Shown here in pieces: positions 7,609 to 15,606 of a stretch of DNA of 15,606 bases. Numbering within the stretch: the first letter of the stretch is position 1; the number at the start of each line of letters is the position of its first letter. The notes beneath the pieces are model-generated. The model had not been told where the DNA came from. It ran no database searches and saw only the letters and a list, made by a program, of their open reading frames with translations. The position numbers were made by a program, and so were the translations under genes. The stretch is from Candidatus Zixiibacteriota bacterium (GTDB taxonomy: Bacteria; Zixibacteria; MSB-5A5; GN15; FEB-12): NCBI GenBank assembly GCA_022570975.1, contig JACZYS010000007.1, positions 9,955 through 25,560 on the forward strand, given 5' to 3'.

Positions 7609-7661
7609 AGATGGTTTAATTGAATCCAAAAACAAACTGCATTGGAACAACTAAACCATCT
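7609..7661 (-). terminator. Long-armed inverted repeat downstream of the VWA gene
   Basis: AGATGGTTTAATTG (7609-7622) and CAACTAAACCATCT (7648-7661) form 14-bp arms around a 25-nt loop. The single mismatch becomes a G-U wobble only in minus-strand RNA. The hairpin would lie 31 nt after the VWA stop, so it may end or stabilise that transcript. The following minus-strand sequence is only weakly U-rich. A smaller hairpin, TTTATC/GATAAA (7669-7684), sits between it and the stop codon. Confidence 0.5.
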
Positions 7662-7692
7662 CAAACTGTTTATCTTTTGATAAAAATATCTC

Positions 7693-9753
7693 TTATCTCT
7701 CGGCCCTCTGGCTCATGAGAATTTCTGCCTGGCTGATTAAGTTTGTTAACTCCAGAATATCGTCATCATTGTTAATGTGATAGATATCCATAGCCAGTTT
7801 TTTCACTTCGTGTAAATTTGATTCTTTTGCCCAGTAAGAGCCTCTCAAAATTTCTGCGAACTCGGCGGCACAGGCAGAAAGCTGAAAGTCTAAAGATGCA
7901 GCTTGAAAGCTGTTCTTGAAAAACTTTCTTTTTATTACTCTATTAATTTCAACAACTTCCATACAGTCCGGATCTTTGTAGCGGATGAAAACAGTCCCCA
8001 GATTCTGTTTTTTCTGGTTTGGATGAAACTTGATTTCATATAATGCCGTTACCTGATGCCCGGCGCCAATTTCTCCGCCGTCTTTTTTGTCGTTGCGGAA
8101 GTCTTTGTCTAAAACATCCCGGTTTTCATAGCCAAGCAGTCTGTAACTCCGGACAACTTTTGGGTCAAACTCAACCTGAATTTTCACGTCTCTGGCAGCA
8201 AGCTGGAGATTTCCGGTTAGGTTATTTATGAATACCCGTCTTGCTTCGCTAAGATTATCCACATAAGAATATGAGCCGTTTCCTTTGTTACCCAGTTTTT
8301 CAAGGAGAATGTCATTATAATTGCCCATGCCAAAACCAACTGTGGAGAGGGTGATTCCCTGTTTGACATAGCGGTCAATAATGTTAAGAATGTCATCGGC
8401 CCCGGTTCTGCCCACGTTGGCTACGCCGTCACTGCAAAGGATGACTCTGTTGACTCTGTCACTGTCAAAATATGAGGAGGCCATTTTATATCCCAGCCGG
8501 ATGCCTTCTTCAGCATAAGTGGAGCCTCCGGCTGTCAGGAATTCAATTATTTCCAAAATTCTGTGCTTGTCGCGTACATAAGTAGGTTTTAGCAGGACTC
8601 TGCCCCTTGAGCCATAAACAACGATACCAACTTTATCATTAGGTTTAAGCTCATTGACTAAACATTTTAATGAGTACTTTACCATTTCTAATCTGTTCTC
8701 AGTGTTCATGGAGCCGGAGACATCAATGACAAAAACAAGATTTGCTGCTTTTCTATTATCCGGGTGAACGACTCTGGCTTTTATGCCAATTTTTAGCAAC
8801 TGGGAGTTGTCACCAAATCTTGACGGCGCACCTTCTAAATAAATATTAAAGGTATTATTAGTATTTGAAAGGTAATTGTAATTGAAGTGATTGATAAATT
8901 CTTCGGTTCTCACCGCATCCTGCGGCGGGAGGAATCCTCTGTTTAAGTAGGAACGGGTCATTATGAACGAAGCATCATCGGTATCAATGGCAAATGTAGA
9001 GTGGAAGTCATCTTCGGTGTCAACAAACGGATTGACACCATAGTTTTTGAAGAACATATCACGATATGGCTCATTATTTACAATTGCGTTTTGTAAATTA
9101 TGTCTCCGATGATATTTTTGCTGTTTGCTCTGGTTTGGTTCAATCTGAGTTTTTATTTTGGGTGGCATCTTTTTAATTGTAACAACATATTCATCGGCTT
9201 GAGGTACTTTTGACATATTGTCTTGTAAATAAGATATTTCACCAGATCTTGCGCCTCTGACAAGGTCCTTGCTTTTTTTTGTTGTCGCGACATGAGCGAC
9301 ACCTTTAACCGTGTTTTGCTTTTCAGTCTCGTCCTTACCGATTGTAACAGAGCTGGCAGTGTTACTTTTATCTATCATATCCCTTCTTGCCCTGACCGTG
9401 ACGATTTTGTCAAGTTCAGTTTTGGCTATATCAAGCTTTAGATCAATAATTTCTTTGACCGAACTTGAAACTGTTACCTCGCTCAATTCAAGGGTTTTAA
9501 AGCCTAAGGCGGAAAACCTGAGCGTATATTCCCCCGGAGGAACATTCTCGATTGTGTAAGTGCCATTGATATCTGTAACGGCACCAAAATTTGTTCCTAT
9601 GATCATGACAGTTGCACCGACAATAGGAAGACCTGTTTTACCGTTGGTGAGTTTGCCGGAAATGCTTCCGTTATCCGCGGCGTTGATTAAAAATACTGCC
9701 AGAAGCAGCAGGCTGTTGAATGTGAGGAGTTGTAGAACTTTTGCTGGACGCAT
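7693..9753 (-). CDS. Secreted VWA-domain protein, YfbK-like, with carboxypeptidase-regulatory-like N-terminal domain
   Basis: This 686-residue protein begins with a signal peptide (hydrophobic 7-24, cleavage expected near ADNG at 26-29). Residues about 29-115 form a CarboxypepD_reg-like beta-sandwich, with ISGKLTNGKTGLPIVGATVMI followed by NGTYTIENVPPGEY. Residues 118-180 resemble part of a TonB-receptor plug, with RGARSGEISYLQDNM at 166-180. A Lys/Gln-rich linker follows. Residues about 225-300 match the VWA-associated N-terminal region of YfbK proteins, with TRSYLNRGFLPP at 266-277. The VWA domain spans about 336-510 with an intact MIDAS: DVSGSM (D344, S346, S348), T412 and D442. Residues about 515-680 match DUF3520. 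Metal-dependent protein binding in the periplasm or at the outer membrane is the expected role; the ligand is unknown. ATG 9753 follows GGAGGTGAATT, an excellent ribosome binding site. It has the same strand as the RND genes but is separated from them by 216 bp. Confidence 0.92.
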   Translation of the reverse strand: MRPAKVLQLLTFNSLLLLAVFLINAADNGSISGKLTNGKTGLPIVGATVMIIGTNFGAVTDINGTYTIENVPPGEYTLRFSALGFKTLELSEVTVSSSVKEIIDLKLDIAKTELDKIVTVRARRDMIDKSNTASSVTIGKDETEKQNTVKGVAHVATTKKSKDLVRGARSGEISYLQDNMSKVPQADEYVVTIKKMPPKIKTQIEPNQSKQQKYHRRHNLQNAIVNNEPYRDMFFKNYGVNPFVDTEDDFHSTFAIDTDDASFIMTRSYLNRGFLPPQDAVRTEEFINHFNYNYLSNTNNTFNIYLEGAPSRFGDNSQLLKIGIKARVVHPDNRKAANLVFVIDVSGSMNTENRLEMVKYSLKCLVNELKPNDKVGIVVYGSRGRVLLKPTYVRDKHRILEIIEFLTAGGSTYAEEGIRLGYKMASSYFDSDRVNRVILCSDGVANVGRTGADDILNIIDRYVKQGITLSTVGFGMGNYNDILLEKLGNKGNGSYSYVDNLSEARRVFINNLTGNLQLAARDVKIQVEFDPKVVRSYRLLGYENRDVLDKDFRNDKKDGGEIGAGHQVTALYEIKFHPNQKKQNLGTVFIRYKDPDCMEVVEINRVIKRKFFKNSFQAASLDFQLSACAAEFAEILRGSYWAKESNLHEVKKLAMDIYHINNDDDILELTNLISQAEILMSQRAER

Positions 9754-9969
9754 AATTCACCTCCATGTTAAAATGTTTGCATTACTTCACTTGGAGGTAA
9801 TACAGGAGTAAGACGAAAATCTTCCCAAAAAAGTTCAATAAAGGGCAAGATCTGCTTTTTTTAGATAATTCAGCAATTTATGAATACAATCATGAAGGAA
9901 AAGAATGGAAGTTAATACAATTGTCTTTTGAGAGTAGCCTTAAATTAAGCGCAGATTGGAGGTGATATA
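9754..9969. other. Intergenic region between the RND permease and VWA genes
   Basis: There is no gene in this 216-bp AT-rich spacer. It contains the VWA ribosome binding site (9757-9770 on the minus strand) and an imperfect palindrome at 9781-9801 with arms ATTACTTC and GAGGTAAT around ACTTG. That palindrome lies about 30 bp upstream of the VWA start and could be an operator. I see no strong terminator for the RND transcript and only a poor promoter match, so read-through into the VWA gene cannot be excluded. Confidence 0.45.
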
Positions 9970-12900
9970 TTAACTGGCTTCCACGTCAGGGTTATTAGTT
10001 AAGGCAAGGGGACTCATACCCAGAAGCTGCCGAATCTTTATCTGGAGCTCAAGGGCGAAAGAAAATACGAGCGGAGTTAATACCAGAGTAATAACCGACG
10101 ATAACACCAATCCGCCTACCACAACCGAACCAAGCCCTCTGTATAATTCTGAGCCGGCACCCGGCATAATAATCAAGGGGAGCATACCTAAGGCGGTGGT
10201 GCTGGTTGACATCAGTATTGGTCTTACTCTTACGGCGACAGATTCTTTAACCGCTTCCCGTGGGTCTGTTCCCTGACGCACTTTGTTCAAGGCGTAATAA
10301 ACTAAGAGAATTGAGTTGTTAATAACAGTACCAACCAGTATGACAAAACCGAGCATGGTCAAAATATCAAGTTGCTGCGTATCATTGAAGATTTGTACAA
10401 TTCTTAAACCGAGCACTCCGCCAAAGGTTGCCAGAGGAACAGTGAGCATTATAACCAGTGGAAAAACGAACGACTGAAGCAAGGCCGCCAGAAGCAGGTA
10501 GGTAAGTATTATGGCAATTGTAAAATTGAGATTGATAGCTTTCTTAAGACGTGACAGGTCATCGGCTGTGCCGGAGAGTTTTATATCATAGAGTCCGCCG
10601 ATTTCTTTATTTTCTCTGGCCGGCTTAATAATTTTATTGATAATTGCATTCATTCCTTCTTCCAAAGGGATATTATCAGGCAGGTTGGTCAACAAAGAAA
10701 CGGCTCTCTGACGTTCAACATGGTTTACCTGTACGGGACCCTGTTCCATTTTTATTTCAGCCAGATCAGCCAGGGTCAGCATTCTTCCATAAGGTGAGGC
10801 AATGGGAAGCTGGGCAATATCCTGTGTGTGTCTGCTCCAGTTGTCGTTACCTTTTAAAATTAAATCAATGTTGTCACCTTCGTGATAGTATTCATCAATT
10901 TTCATTCCATCAACCAGCGAGTTAACAGCCACACCAATTTCAGTTGCCGTCATTCCGTTGTCGGCGGCACGAAGGCGGTCGGGAATAACTCTTATTTCCG
11001 GGTTGCCCAAATCGAGGCCGGAAACAGGGCGGGATTTGCTTCCCGGAATAACCTCTCCCAATTGTCCAAAAACTTTTCGAGCGATAGGAAGGCTTTTTGT
11101 CAGGTCAGGTCCGGTTACATCGATTTGCAAAGACCGACCTCCACCAAATGAAAAGAGAGATGACTGAAAAGCAAATCCAAATGAACCGGGGATGGAGAAA
11201 AGCACCTCGTTGGTTGTACCTACAAGCTCTTTTGCTCTTGTTTCCACGTTGGCACGGATACCCATAAAGGCGTTACCGGGGAGAGCCACGAAGAAAAATT
11301 GGGAAACGCCTCCTCCGGGGAGGTCTCCTGCTTCATCTGCCGGTGTCTCCCACAAATATTTCAGCTGACTTTCTACGGATTTGCCAATGTTTACAACCTC
11401 ATCAATATTATAACCCGGCGGGGGAACAATGATACTGAAGATAAAATTCTGATTTCCGTTGGGCAGATATTCGGAAGCCGGCAGAAGCAGCCAGCTTAAT
11501 CCTAAAGAGACAAAAACTATTGACAGAATAGTAGCGATTCTTCTTCTGGAACTGATATTAATATAATCAACAAGGGCCGATATTCTTGCCGTCATTCTTT
11601 CAAGAAATGAATCCGAATTATTGTCATTTGATAATTTGGATGAAGATTTAAGTATTCTTGCTGAAAGTGAGGGGATAACGCTGAGTGATACGATTAATGA
11701 TATTACAATGGCACTTGAAATTGCTATGGAAATATCTCTAAAAAGCTGACCGGCTCTTTCTTCGATAAACATAATCGGCAAAAAAACGGCTACAGTTGTG
11801 ACGGTTGAGGCCAGAAGAGCCCCCCACACTTCTTTTGTTGCTTCCACAGCAGCCAGCATTCTGTTTTTGCCCATCTGCAGGTGTCGGTATATATTTTCGA
11901 GCACAACAATGGCGCTGTCCACAACCATTCCAACGGCAAAGGCCATTCCCGCCAATGAGATGACGTTGATGCTTCTTCCAAAGAGGAACATTATCAGGAA
12001 AGTCGTGATAATTGAAATAGGTATTGAAATTCCGATAACCAAAATTGAGGAGGGAGACCGCAAAAAGAAAAAGAGAACTAAAATAGCCAGCAGACCGCCC
12101 AAATAAATATTGGTTAAAACCAAATCAATGGCAGAATTAATATAGATAGATTGCTTGTAGGCATTTTCAACTTTCAGACCCATTGGCCCCAGGATTTCTT
12201 TGTTTACTATTTCTGCCTGTTTTTCAAGATTCTCAATAATTTCAATCACATTGGCGCCCAATTCTCGTTGGGCATTAAAGGCGATTGCCGGTTTTCCCTT
12301 GTGTCTTACTAAAGCGGAAGGTTTGCGATAATCGATTGAGACTTCGGCTATATCCATCACCCTGATTGCGACACCGCCACTTATTTTTACAATCGTCTGC
12401 CTGATATCTTCAAGGGAGTTAAATCTGGACAAGGTTCTTATAACATATCTTCTTTTGCCCTCTGAGAAATTTCCACCGGAAATATCCCTGTTCTCAGCTC
12501 TTAATGCCCGGGTCAGTTCGGTAATGGTTATTCCCATTGAGGCCACAAGTTCCGGGTCATAGACGACATGGACTTCTTTATCCATTCCACCAAAGATATT
12601 TATTGATGAAACGCCTTCTACCCGTTCAAAGTAAGGCTTAATTTTGTCCTCAATAAATTTCTTCATGTGAGGAACATAAGCATCTGAATCAGACTTAATG
12701 ATAAACCAGGCAATAGCCCCCCTGAGTCTACCCGAAGTAGTCACAACTGGTTTGTTTGCATTTTCAGGATATGAAGGGACTTCGTTTAATTTATTGGTAA
12801 CCTTTAACAGGGCACCTTCAATAGTTGTTCCAACTGTAAACTCCAAGGTGATCGACCCGGTGCCATAGTTTGACTGTGAGGACATTTTGACCACACCCTC

Positions 12901-13122
12901 TACCGATTTCAGGAAATCTTCCTGCTGGTCAATTATCTCTTTTTCTATCTCTTCCGGTGAGGCCCCAGTCCAGTTGGTTGTTACTGTTATGATAGGATTG
13001 TTTACTTCCGGAGTCAGCTGAACCGGAACATTAAAAAATGCAACAATCCCGCCCAGCATGGCAATTAAGACGCCAACTATAACTGAGACCGGATATTTGA
13101 TTGAAGAATTAGTGAAGCTCAT
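9970..13122 (-). CDS. RND-family efflux permease (inner-membrane pump)
   Basis: This 1050-residue protein has the full length and duplicated layout of the AcrB/MdtB (HAE) superfamily: one N-terminal helix (11-30), a large periplasmic loop, a helix block at about 333-490, then the same pattern again (helix about 529-547, loop, helices about 865-1025). Landmarks are FFNVPVQLTPEVNNP at 29-43 and NWTGASPEEIEKEI at 50-63. In the fourth helix, VVDSAIVVLEN carries one proton-relay Asp (D402) followed by Ser 403, where AcrB has two Asp residues. In the tenth helix, VINNSILLV (933-941) has Asn where AcrB has its relay Lys. Such VNNAI-like versions are common outside Proteobacteria. It would drive proton-coupled export of hydrophobic compounds; substrate cannot be called. 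Its adaptor gene ends 17 bp upstream. No TolC-type channel gene is in the window. ATG 13122 has only a weak ribosome binding site, consistent with translation from the adaptor mRNA. Confidence 0.96.
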   Translation of the reverse strand: MSFTNSSIKYPVSVIVGVLIAMLGGIVAFFNVPVQLTPEVNNPIITVTTNWTGASPEEIEKEIIDQQEDFLKSVEGVVKMSSQSNYGTGSITLEFTVGTTIEGALLKVTNKLNEVPSYPENANKPVVTTSGRLRGAIAWFIIKSDSDAYVPHMKKFIEDKIKPYFERVEGVSSINIFGGMDKEVHVVYDPELVASMGITITELTRALRAENRDISGGNFSEGKRRYVIRTLSRFNSLEDIRQTIVKISGGVAIRVMDIAEVSIDYRKPSALVRHKGKPAIAFNAQRELGANVIEIIENLEKQAEIVNKEILGPMGLKVENAYKQSIYINSAIDLVLTNIYLGGLLAILVLFFFLRSPSSILVIGISIPISIITTFLIMFLFGRSINVISLAGMAFAVGMVVDSAIVVLENIYRHLQMGKNRMLAAVEATKEVWGALLASTVTTVAVFLPIMFIEERAGQLFRDISIAISSAIVISLIVSLSVIPSLSARILKSSSKLSNDNNSDSFLERMTARISALVDYINISSRRRIATILSIVFVSLGLSWLLLPASEYLPNGNQNFIFSIIVPPPGYNIDEVVNIGKSVESQLKYLWETPADEAGDLPGGGVSQFFFVALPGNAFMGIRANVETRAKELVGTTNEVLFSIPGSFGFAFQSSLFSFGGGRSLQIDVTGPDLTKSLPIARKVFGQLGEVIPGSKSRPVSGLDLGNPEIRVIPDRLRAADNGMTATEIGVAVNSLVDGMKIDEYYHEGDNIDLILKGNDNWSRHTQDIAQLPIASPYGRMLTLADLAEIKMEQGPVQVNHVERQRAVSLLTNLPDNIPLEEGMNAIINKIIKPARENKEIGGLYDIKLSGTADDLSRLKKAINLNFTIAIILTYLLLAALLQSFVFPLVIMLTVPLATFGGVLGLRIVQIFNDTQQLDILTMLGFVILVGTVINNSILLVYYALNKVRQGTDPREAVKESVAVRVRPILMSTSTTALGMLPLIIMPGAGSELYRGLGSVVVGGLVLSSVITLVLTPLVFSFALELQIKIRQLLGMSPLALTNNPDVEAS

Positions 13123-13140
13123 TTATCAATTGTCTTTTGG

Positions 13141-14253
13141 TTATTCTTTTTCAGCCAGCTTCTCTTCTTTTTCATTTGAACCATTTTGCTCCTGGTTTTG
13201 TCCCGGAGTTCTGACCGGAGAATTGGGGAAGATTCTTTCATTACCTCTTATAATGACCGGCATATTTTCTGCCAGTCCTTCTCCAGAGACTGCTACCATA
13301 TCATCTTTAAAAGCTTTGGAAGAAACTGTAATTTGTTTGGCCAGTCCGTCTTTTATTATGTAAACCAAAGTGTTCATTCCCTGCCGGACAATTGCATCTT
13401 TGGAAACAGCCAGGCTTTCAAATTCTTCGTTCAGATATAATGTTACCCTGGCCAGCATTCCGCTGGCCAGTTGAAAGTCTTTATTGTCAATGGTGATGAT
13501 TACCGGAAAAGTATGGGACTTTCCTGATGAAATGGGAGCAATGCCGCTGACAATGCCGCCGCTTGAAATTTTCTTATTGTTAGTAAAACTTACATCTGCT
13601 TTTGAACCAATGGCCAGATGACCGAGATATTTTTCCGGCAGGTCAACAATGACCTTTATCTTTGAAAGGTCAGCCAGTTCAAACACCGGAGTCCCCGGTT
13701 TGACCCAGTCACCAACGTTTACCAACTGACGTCCGGTTGTGCCGTCATAAGGAGCTCTTACGAAACAATTATTTAAGTCCAGTTCCAGTCTTTTTTTGTC
13801 GGCAATTAGTTGGAGGTGTTTTTCTACTGCTATTGAAGTCATCGCTCTGACAGAATCTAAAGAGCTGTCTGAAATTAGGTTCTCTCGGTATAATTTTTGG
13901 GCCCGTATTAATGTGCCTTCGGCCAGAGTCTTAATCGATTTTGCCTGCGAAGTTTCGGCTGCTTTTGACTTGAAAAGTAAAGAAGATTTTCTGTTGTCTA
14001 TTGTAATCAGTTTATCTGTTGCTTTAACCCGGTTGCCTTCTTTTGCATTTATATCAATAACTCTTCCTTCTACTTCAGCAACAATCCTGCTGTTGGTGAT
14101 TGCTTCTGTTCTTCCGGCCAGTGATATCTGTTCATGGAACACAAGTTTGACGACCGGTTCAGTTTCAACAAGGGTAGGAGGACCCTGTTGCGAAAAAGAT
14201 TCCTGTGGTAATAAAGTTATTAGCAAGATTATGATTAATAAAAGTTTATTCAT
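13141..14253 (-). CDS. RND efflux periplasmic adaptor (membrane fusion protein, HlyD/AcrA family)
   Basis: This 370-residue adaptor links the RND permease to an outer-membrane channel. A hydrophobic N-terminus (3-15) acts as signal peptide or anchor; there is no lipobox Cys. The split lipoyl domain is formed by about 55-90 (VAEVEGRVIDINAKEGNRV) and 162-195 (NCFVRAPYDGTTGRQLVNVGDWV), with the helical hairpin between them. The hairpin is short (about 92-160), so the coiled coil should have only a few heptads. Residues about 196-275 make the beta-barrel and 276-340 the membrane-proximal domain. The last 30 residues are a charged Gln/Glu/Lys tail with no evident structure. AGGAAG sits 1-2 nt from ATG 14253, closer than usual, but no better in-frame start fits the signal sequence. 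It precedes the permease gene by 17 bp in one operon. Confidence 0.95.
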   Translation of the reverse strand: MNKLLLIIILLITLLPQESFSQQGPPTLVETEPVVKLVFHEQISLAGRTEAITNSRIVAEVEGRVIDINAKEGNRVKATDKLITIDNRKSSLLFKSKAAETSQAKSIKTLAEGTLIRAQKLYRENLISDSSLDSVRAMTSIAVEKHLQLIADKKRLELDLNNCFVRAPYDGTTGRQLVNVGDWVKPGTPVFELADLSKIKVIVDLPEKYLGHLAIGSKADVSFTNNKKISSGGIVSGIAPISSGKSHTFPVIITIDNKDFQLASGMLARVTLYLNEEFESLAVSKDAIVRQGMNTLVYIIKDGLAKQITVSSKAFKDDMVAVSGEGLAENMPVIIRGNERIFPNSPVRTPGQNQEQNGSNEKEEKLAEKE

Positions 14254-14350
14254 TCTTCCTTTTTTCTCTCAGCTGATTTTTTTCTCTGGTGACTCAATTT
14301 CTTTCAAGAATTAAGCCCAATATAAGTTCTGATTTCACATTACTTGAAAA

Positions 14351-14908
14351 TTAATGATCTATCTTTATGGGGAGCAGGTCAAAAAAGTGCCAGATTGAGC
14401 AGAAGGGATCGCCGGGACCAAAATATGATTGGGCAATCAATCTTATTTTTCCTTCAGTATCTTTAGTAAATGTTGAAACTCCGGGCTGGGGGTTGCCTTC
14501 GTCTGATTCAAAACCAAGATCTTTGTTGAAACTGTTGCTTTCGGATGAAACGATATCAAACTTCCAGCCATTTTTTTCTGCAAACTCTGCCTGGTCTGCC
14601 GGGCTGTCCGGACTGTTTAAAACAAAAGCTGCCTTTGTCTCCAAATGCTGATATATGCCGTTGATTCCGTCGGCCCACATTGTACAATACGGGCATGATG
14701 AACCCATATTGTGAATCAGAATCAAATGTTCGTTCTTGCCAAAGAGTTCAGAAAGTTTTACGGCCGAGCCGTTATTGTTCTTGAACTCATAATCGGTCAC
14801 ATCTTTGGGGGTGAGTTCTTTTCTTTTCTCTGCAAGATTTTTGTGCAGTTCAAATAATTGAGTTTCCAGCCCGGTTATTACTTCCGAGCCCATTATTCCT
14901 ACGGTCAT
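14351..14908 (-). CDS. DUF899-family thioredoxin-like protein
   Basis: This 185-residue cytoplasmic protein belongs to the DUF899 (AhpC/thioredoxin-fold-like) family. The first 35 residues are a helical region (LHKNLAEKRKELTPKDV) typical of the family. HNMGSSCPYCTMWADGING at 66-84 contains a full CXXC pair, C72 and C75, in thioredoxin-like position. The late segment SYFGPGDPFCSIWHFFDLLP (about 161-180) is also characteristic. Many relatives are annotated as thioredoxin-family without a proven reaction; thiol redox or peroxide handling is inference. ATG 14908 has an excellent ribosome binding site, GAGGAG with 6 nt spacing. The gene is divergent from the mechanosensitive channel and 97 bp upstream of the RND adaptor on the same strand; co-transcription is possible but not shown. 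The 97-bp gap has no obvious terminator. Confidence 0.88.
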   Translation of the reverse strand: MTVGIMGSEVITGLETQLFELHKNLAEKRKELTPKDVTDYEFKNNNGSAVKLSELFGKNEHLILIHNMGSSCPYCTMWADGINGIYQHLETKAAFVLNSPDSPADQAEFAEKNGWKFDIVSSESNSFNKDLGFESDEGNPQPGVSTFTKDTEGKIRLIAQSYFGPGDPFCSIWHFFDLLPIKIDH

Positions 14909-15156
14909 TTTCTTCTCCTCTTGTTTCCTGACTTAACACGGTTAATATACTATATTTCTGACTAATTTCATCTCTATTTTCTTGTGTTTTTCAAATTTCT
15001 CAATATTACAACTGTTTCTTTTGCTATATTACATAGTAAACGTTTTTTCAATTGGTTAGTTTCACAATATTCATGCCCTTCCGTCAACTCATAATTCAAT
15101 CTTGATATCTCATCGTAAGGGAATTATATTATCCCAAACTTTGATTGGGGAATATA
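14909..15156. other. Divergent promoter region between DUF899 and mscS-like genes
   Basis: This 248-bp very AT-rich region must hold promoters for both outward-facing genes. On the plus strand, TTGTGT (14982-14987) and TATTAC (15004-15009) with a 16-bp spacer form a weak sigma-70-like pair; TATATT at 15024-15029 is another -10 candidate. On the minus strand TATA-rich sequence around 14945-14957 is a possible -10. No conserved operator was recognised. Confidence 0.35.
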
Positions 15157-15606
15157 TTGAGAGAATTAATAGAGAATTTTCTGTCAAATTCAGGTGTCTC
15201 ACAAAATCTAAACGAGCCTTTGACCCAGCTTATTCTGGTACTGGCCGTTATTCTAATGGCTGTTTTATCAAATATGATTGCCAAGAAAATACTTTTGACG
15301 GCAATTCACCGATTTATAAGAAAGAGCAAAACTGACTGGGATGATGTTTTAGCTGAGAAAAAAGTATTCAGCCGTCTTTCTCATTTTGCCCCAGCCATTG
15401 TCTTATATTCCACCGCCAACCTGGTAGCCGGCGAAGGTCTCTTTGAAGGAGCAGATTTTGTTCTTAAAAAGGCCACCGTTTTGTATATGCTTTTGGTGGG
15501 AGTCTCTGTCTGGACTTCATTTTTGTCGGCTGTAATCGTCATTTATGACAAATTTGACCGCTCCAAAGAAAGACCAATAAAAAGCTATGTCCAGATTCTG
15601 ATGATA
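15157..15606 (+). CDS. MscS-family mechanosensitive channel, YbdG-like (3' end outside window)
   Basis: The first 150 codons of an inner-membrane mechanosensitive ion channel that releases solutes under osmotic downshock. The frame opens after TGA 15142-15144 and runs unbroken to the window edge. Three hydrophobic segments are visible (about 22-42, 74-92, 104-129). The motifs KTDWDDVLAEKKVFSRLSHFAPA (59-80 region) and RPIKSYVQI (139-147) are characteristic of YbdG/YnaI-type channels and precede the pore helix, which lies beyond the window. I choose TTG 15157 because GGGG (15147-15150) lies 6 nt upstream and the resulting MRELIENFLSNSG matches the family's usual N-terminus. TTG 15145 is the only other upstream option; the first ATG (15256) would cut into the first helix. 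Confidence 0.88.
   Translation, partial: MRELIENFLSNSGVSQNLNEPLTQLILVLAVILMAVLSNMIAKKILLTAIHRFIRKSKTDWDDVLAEKKVFSRLSHFAPAIVLYSTANLVAGEGLFEGADFVLKKATVLYMLLVGVSVWTSFLSAVIVIYDKFDRSKERPIKSYVQILMI

Noticed and set aside
11798..12106. A 102-codon plus-strand frame within the RND permease gene
   Set aside because: Antisense shadow of conserved transmembrane helices; no independent coding evidence.
9918..13139. A 13-bp direct repeat (CAATTGTCTTTTG) at 9918-9930 and 13127-13139 flanking the RND permease gene
   Set aside because: One or two identical 13-mers are expected by chance in a window of this size and there is no other sign of a mobile unit.
15102..15335. A 77-codon ATG-initiated frame at the right edge
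   Set aside because: It is in a different frame from the MscS-like gene, whose translation has clear family motifs over the same bases starting at TTG 15157.

Overview
The window suggests a Gram-negative bacterium with a moderately AT-rich genome. It carries an RND efflux permease with its periplasmic adaptor, a secreted von Willebrand A protein with a carboxypeptidase-regulatory-like N-terminus, a B12-dependent ribonucleotide reductase and an ethylbenzene-dehydrogenase-type haem domain. This mix fits the FCB superphylum or a related candidate phylum such as Zixibacteria. That placement is inference from domain style; no rRNA or other phylogenetic marker is present.

Layout. Bases 2-274 (+) are the 3' end of an acyl-CoA dehydrogenase. 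A 600-bp AT-rich gap follows. It carries a strong NrdR box and a weaker partner exactly 31 bp upstream, and then the class II ribonucleotide reductase nrdJ (885-4553, +), which ends in a clear rho-independent terminator. Next is a 487-residue membrane protein (4682-6145, +) with five predicted helices and a C-terminal ethylbenzene-dehydrogenase-type haem domain. Everything from 6106 to 14908 is on the minus strand. In transcription order within each block these are: a DUF899 thioredoxin-like protein (14351-14908), an RND adaptor and permease pair (13141-14253, 9970-13122), a secreted VWA/YfbK-like protein (7693-9753), and a GNAT acetyltransferase plus SAM methyltransferase pair (6918-7502, 6106-6906). 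The methyltransferase gene overlaps the haem-domain gene tail to tail by 40 bp. At the right edge a YbdG-like MscS mechanosensitive channel starts on the plus strand (15157 to the end), divergent from the DUF899 gene.

How the genes work together. The only clear multi-gene units are the adaptor/permease pair, 17 bp apart, which would form an inner-membrane and periplasmic efflux pump whose outer-membrane channel is not in the window, and the GNAT/methyltransferase pair, 11 bp apart. nrdJ looks monocistronic and NrdR-controlled. The rest reads as unrelated housekeeping and envelope genes. I saw no phage, insertion sequence, CRISPR array or RNA gene.

The least ordinary items are the membrane and haem-domain fusion, the VWA protein whose N-terminus resembles a cut-down TonB-receptor plug, and the paired NrdR operator.
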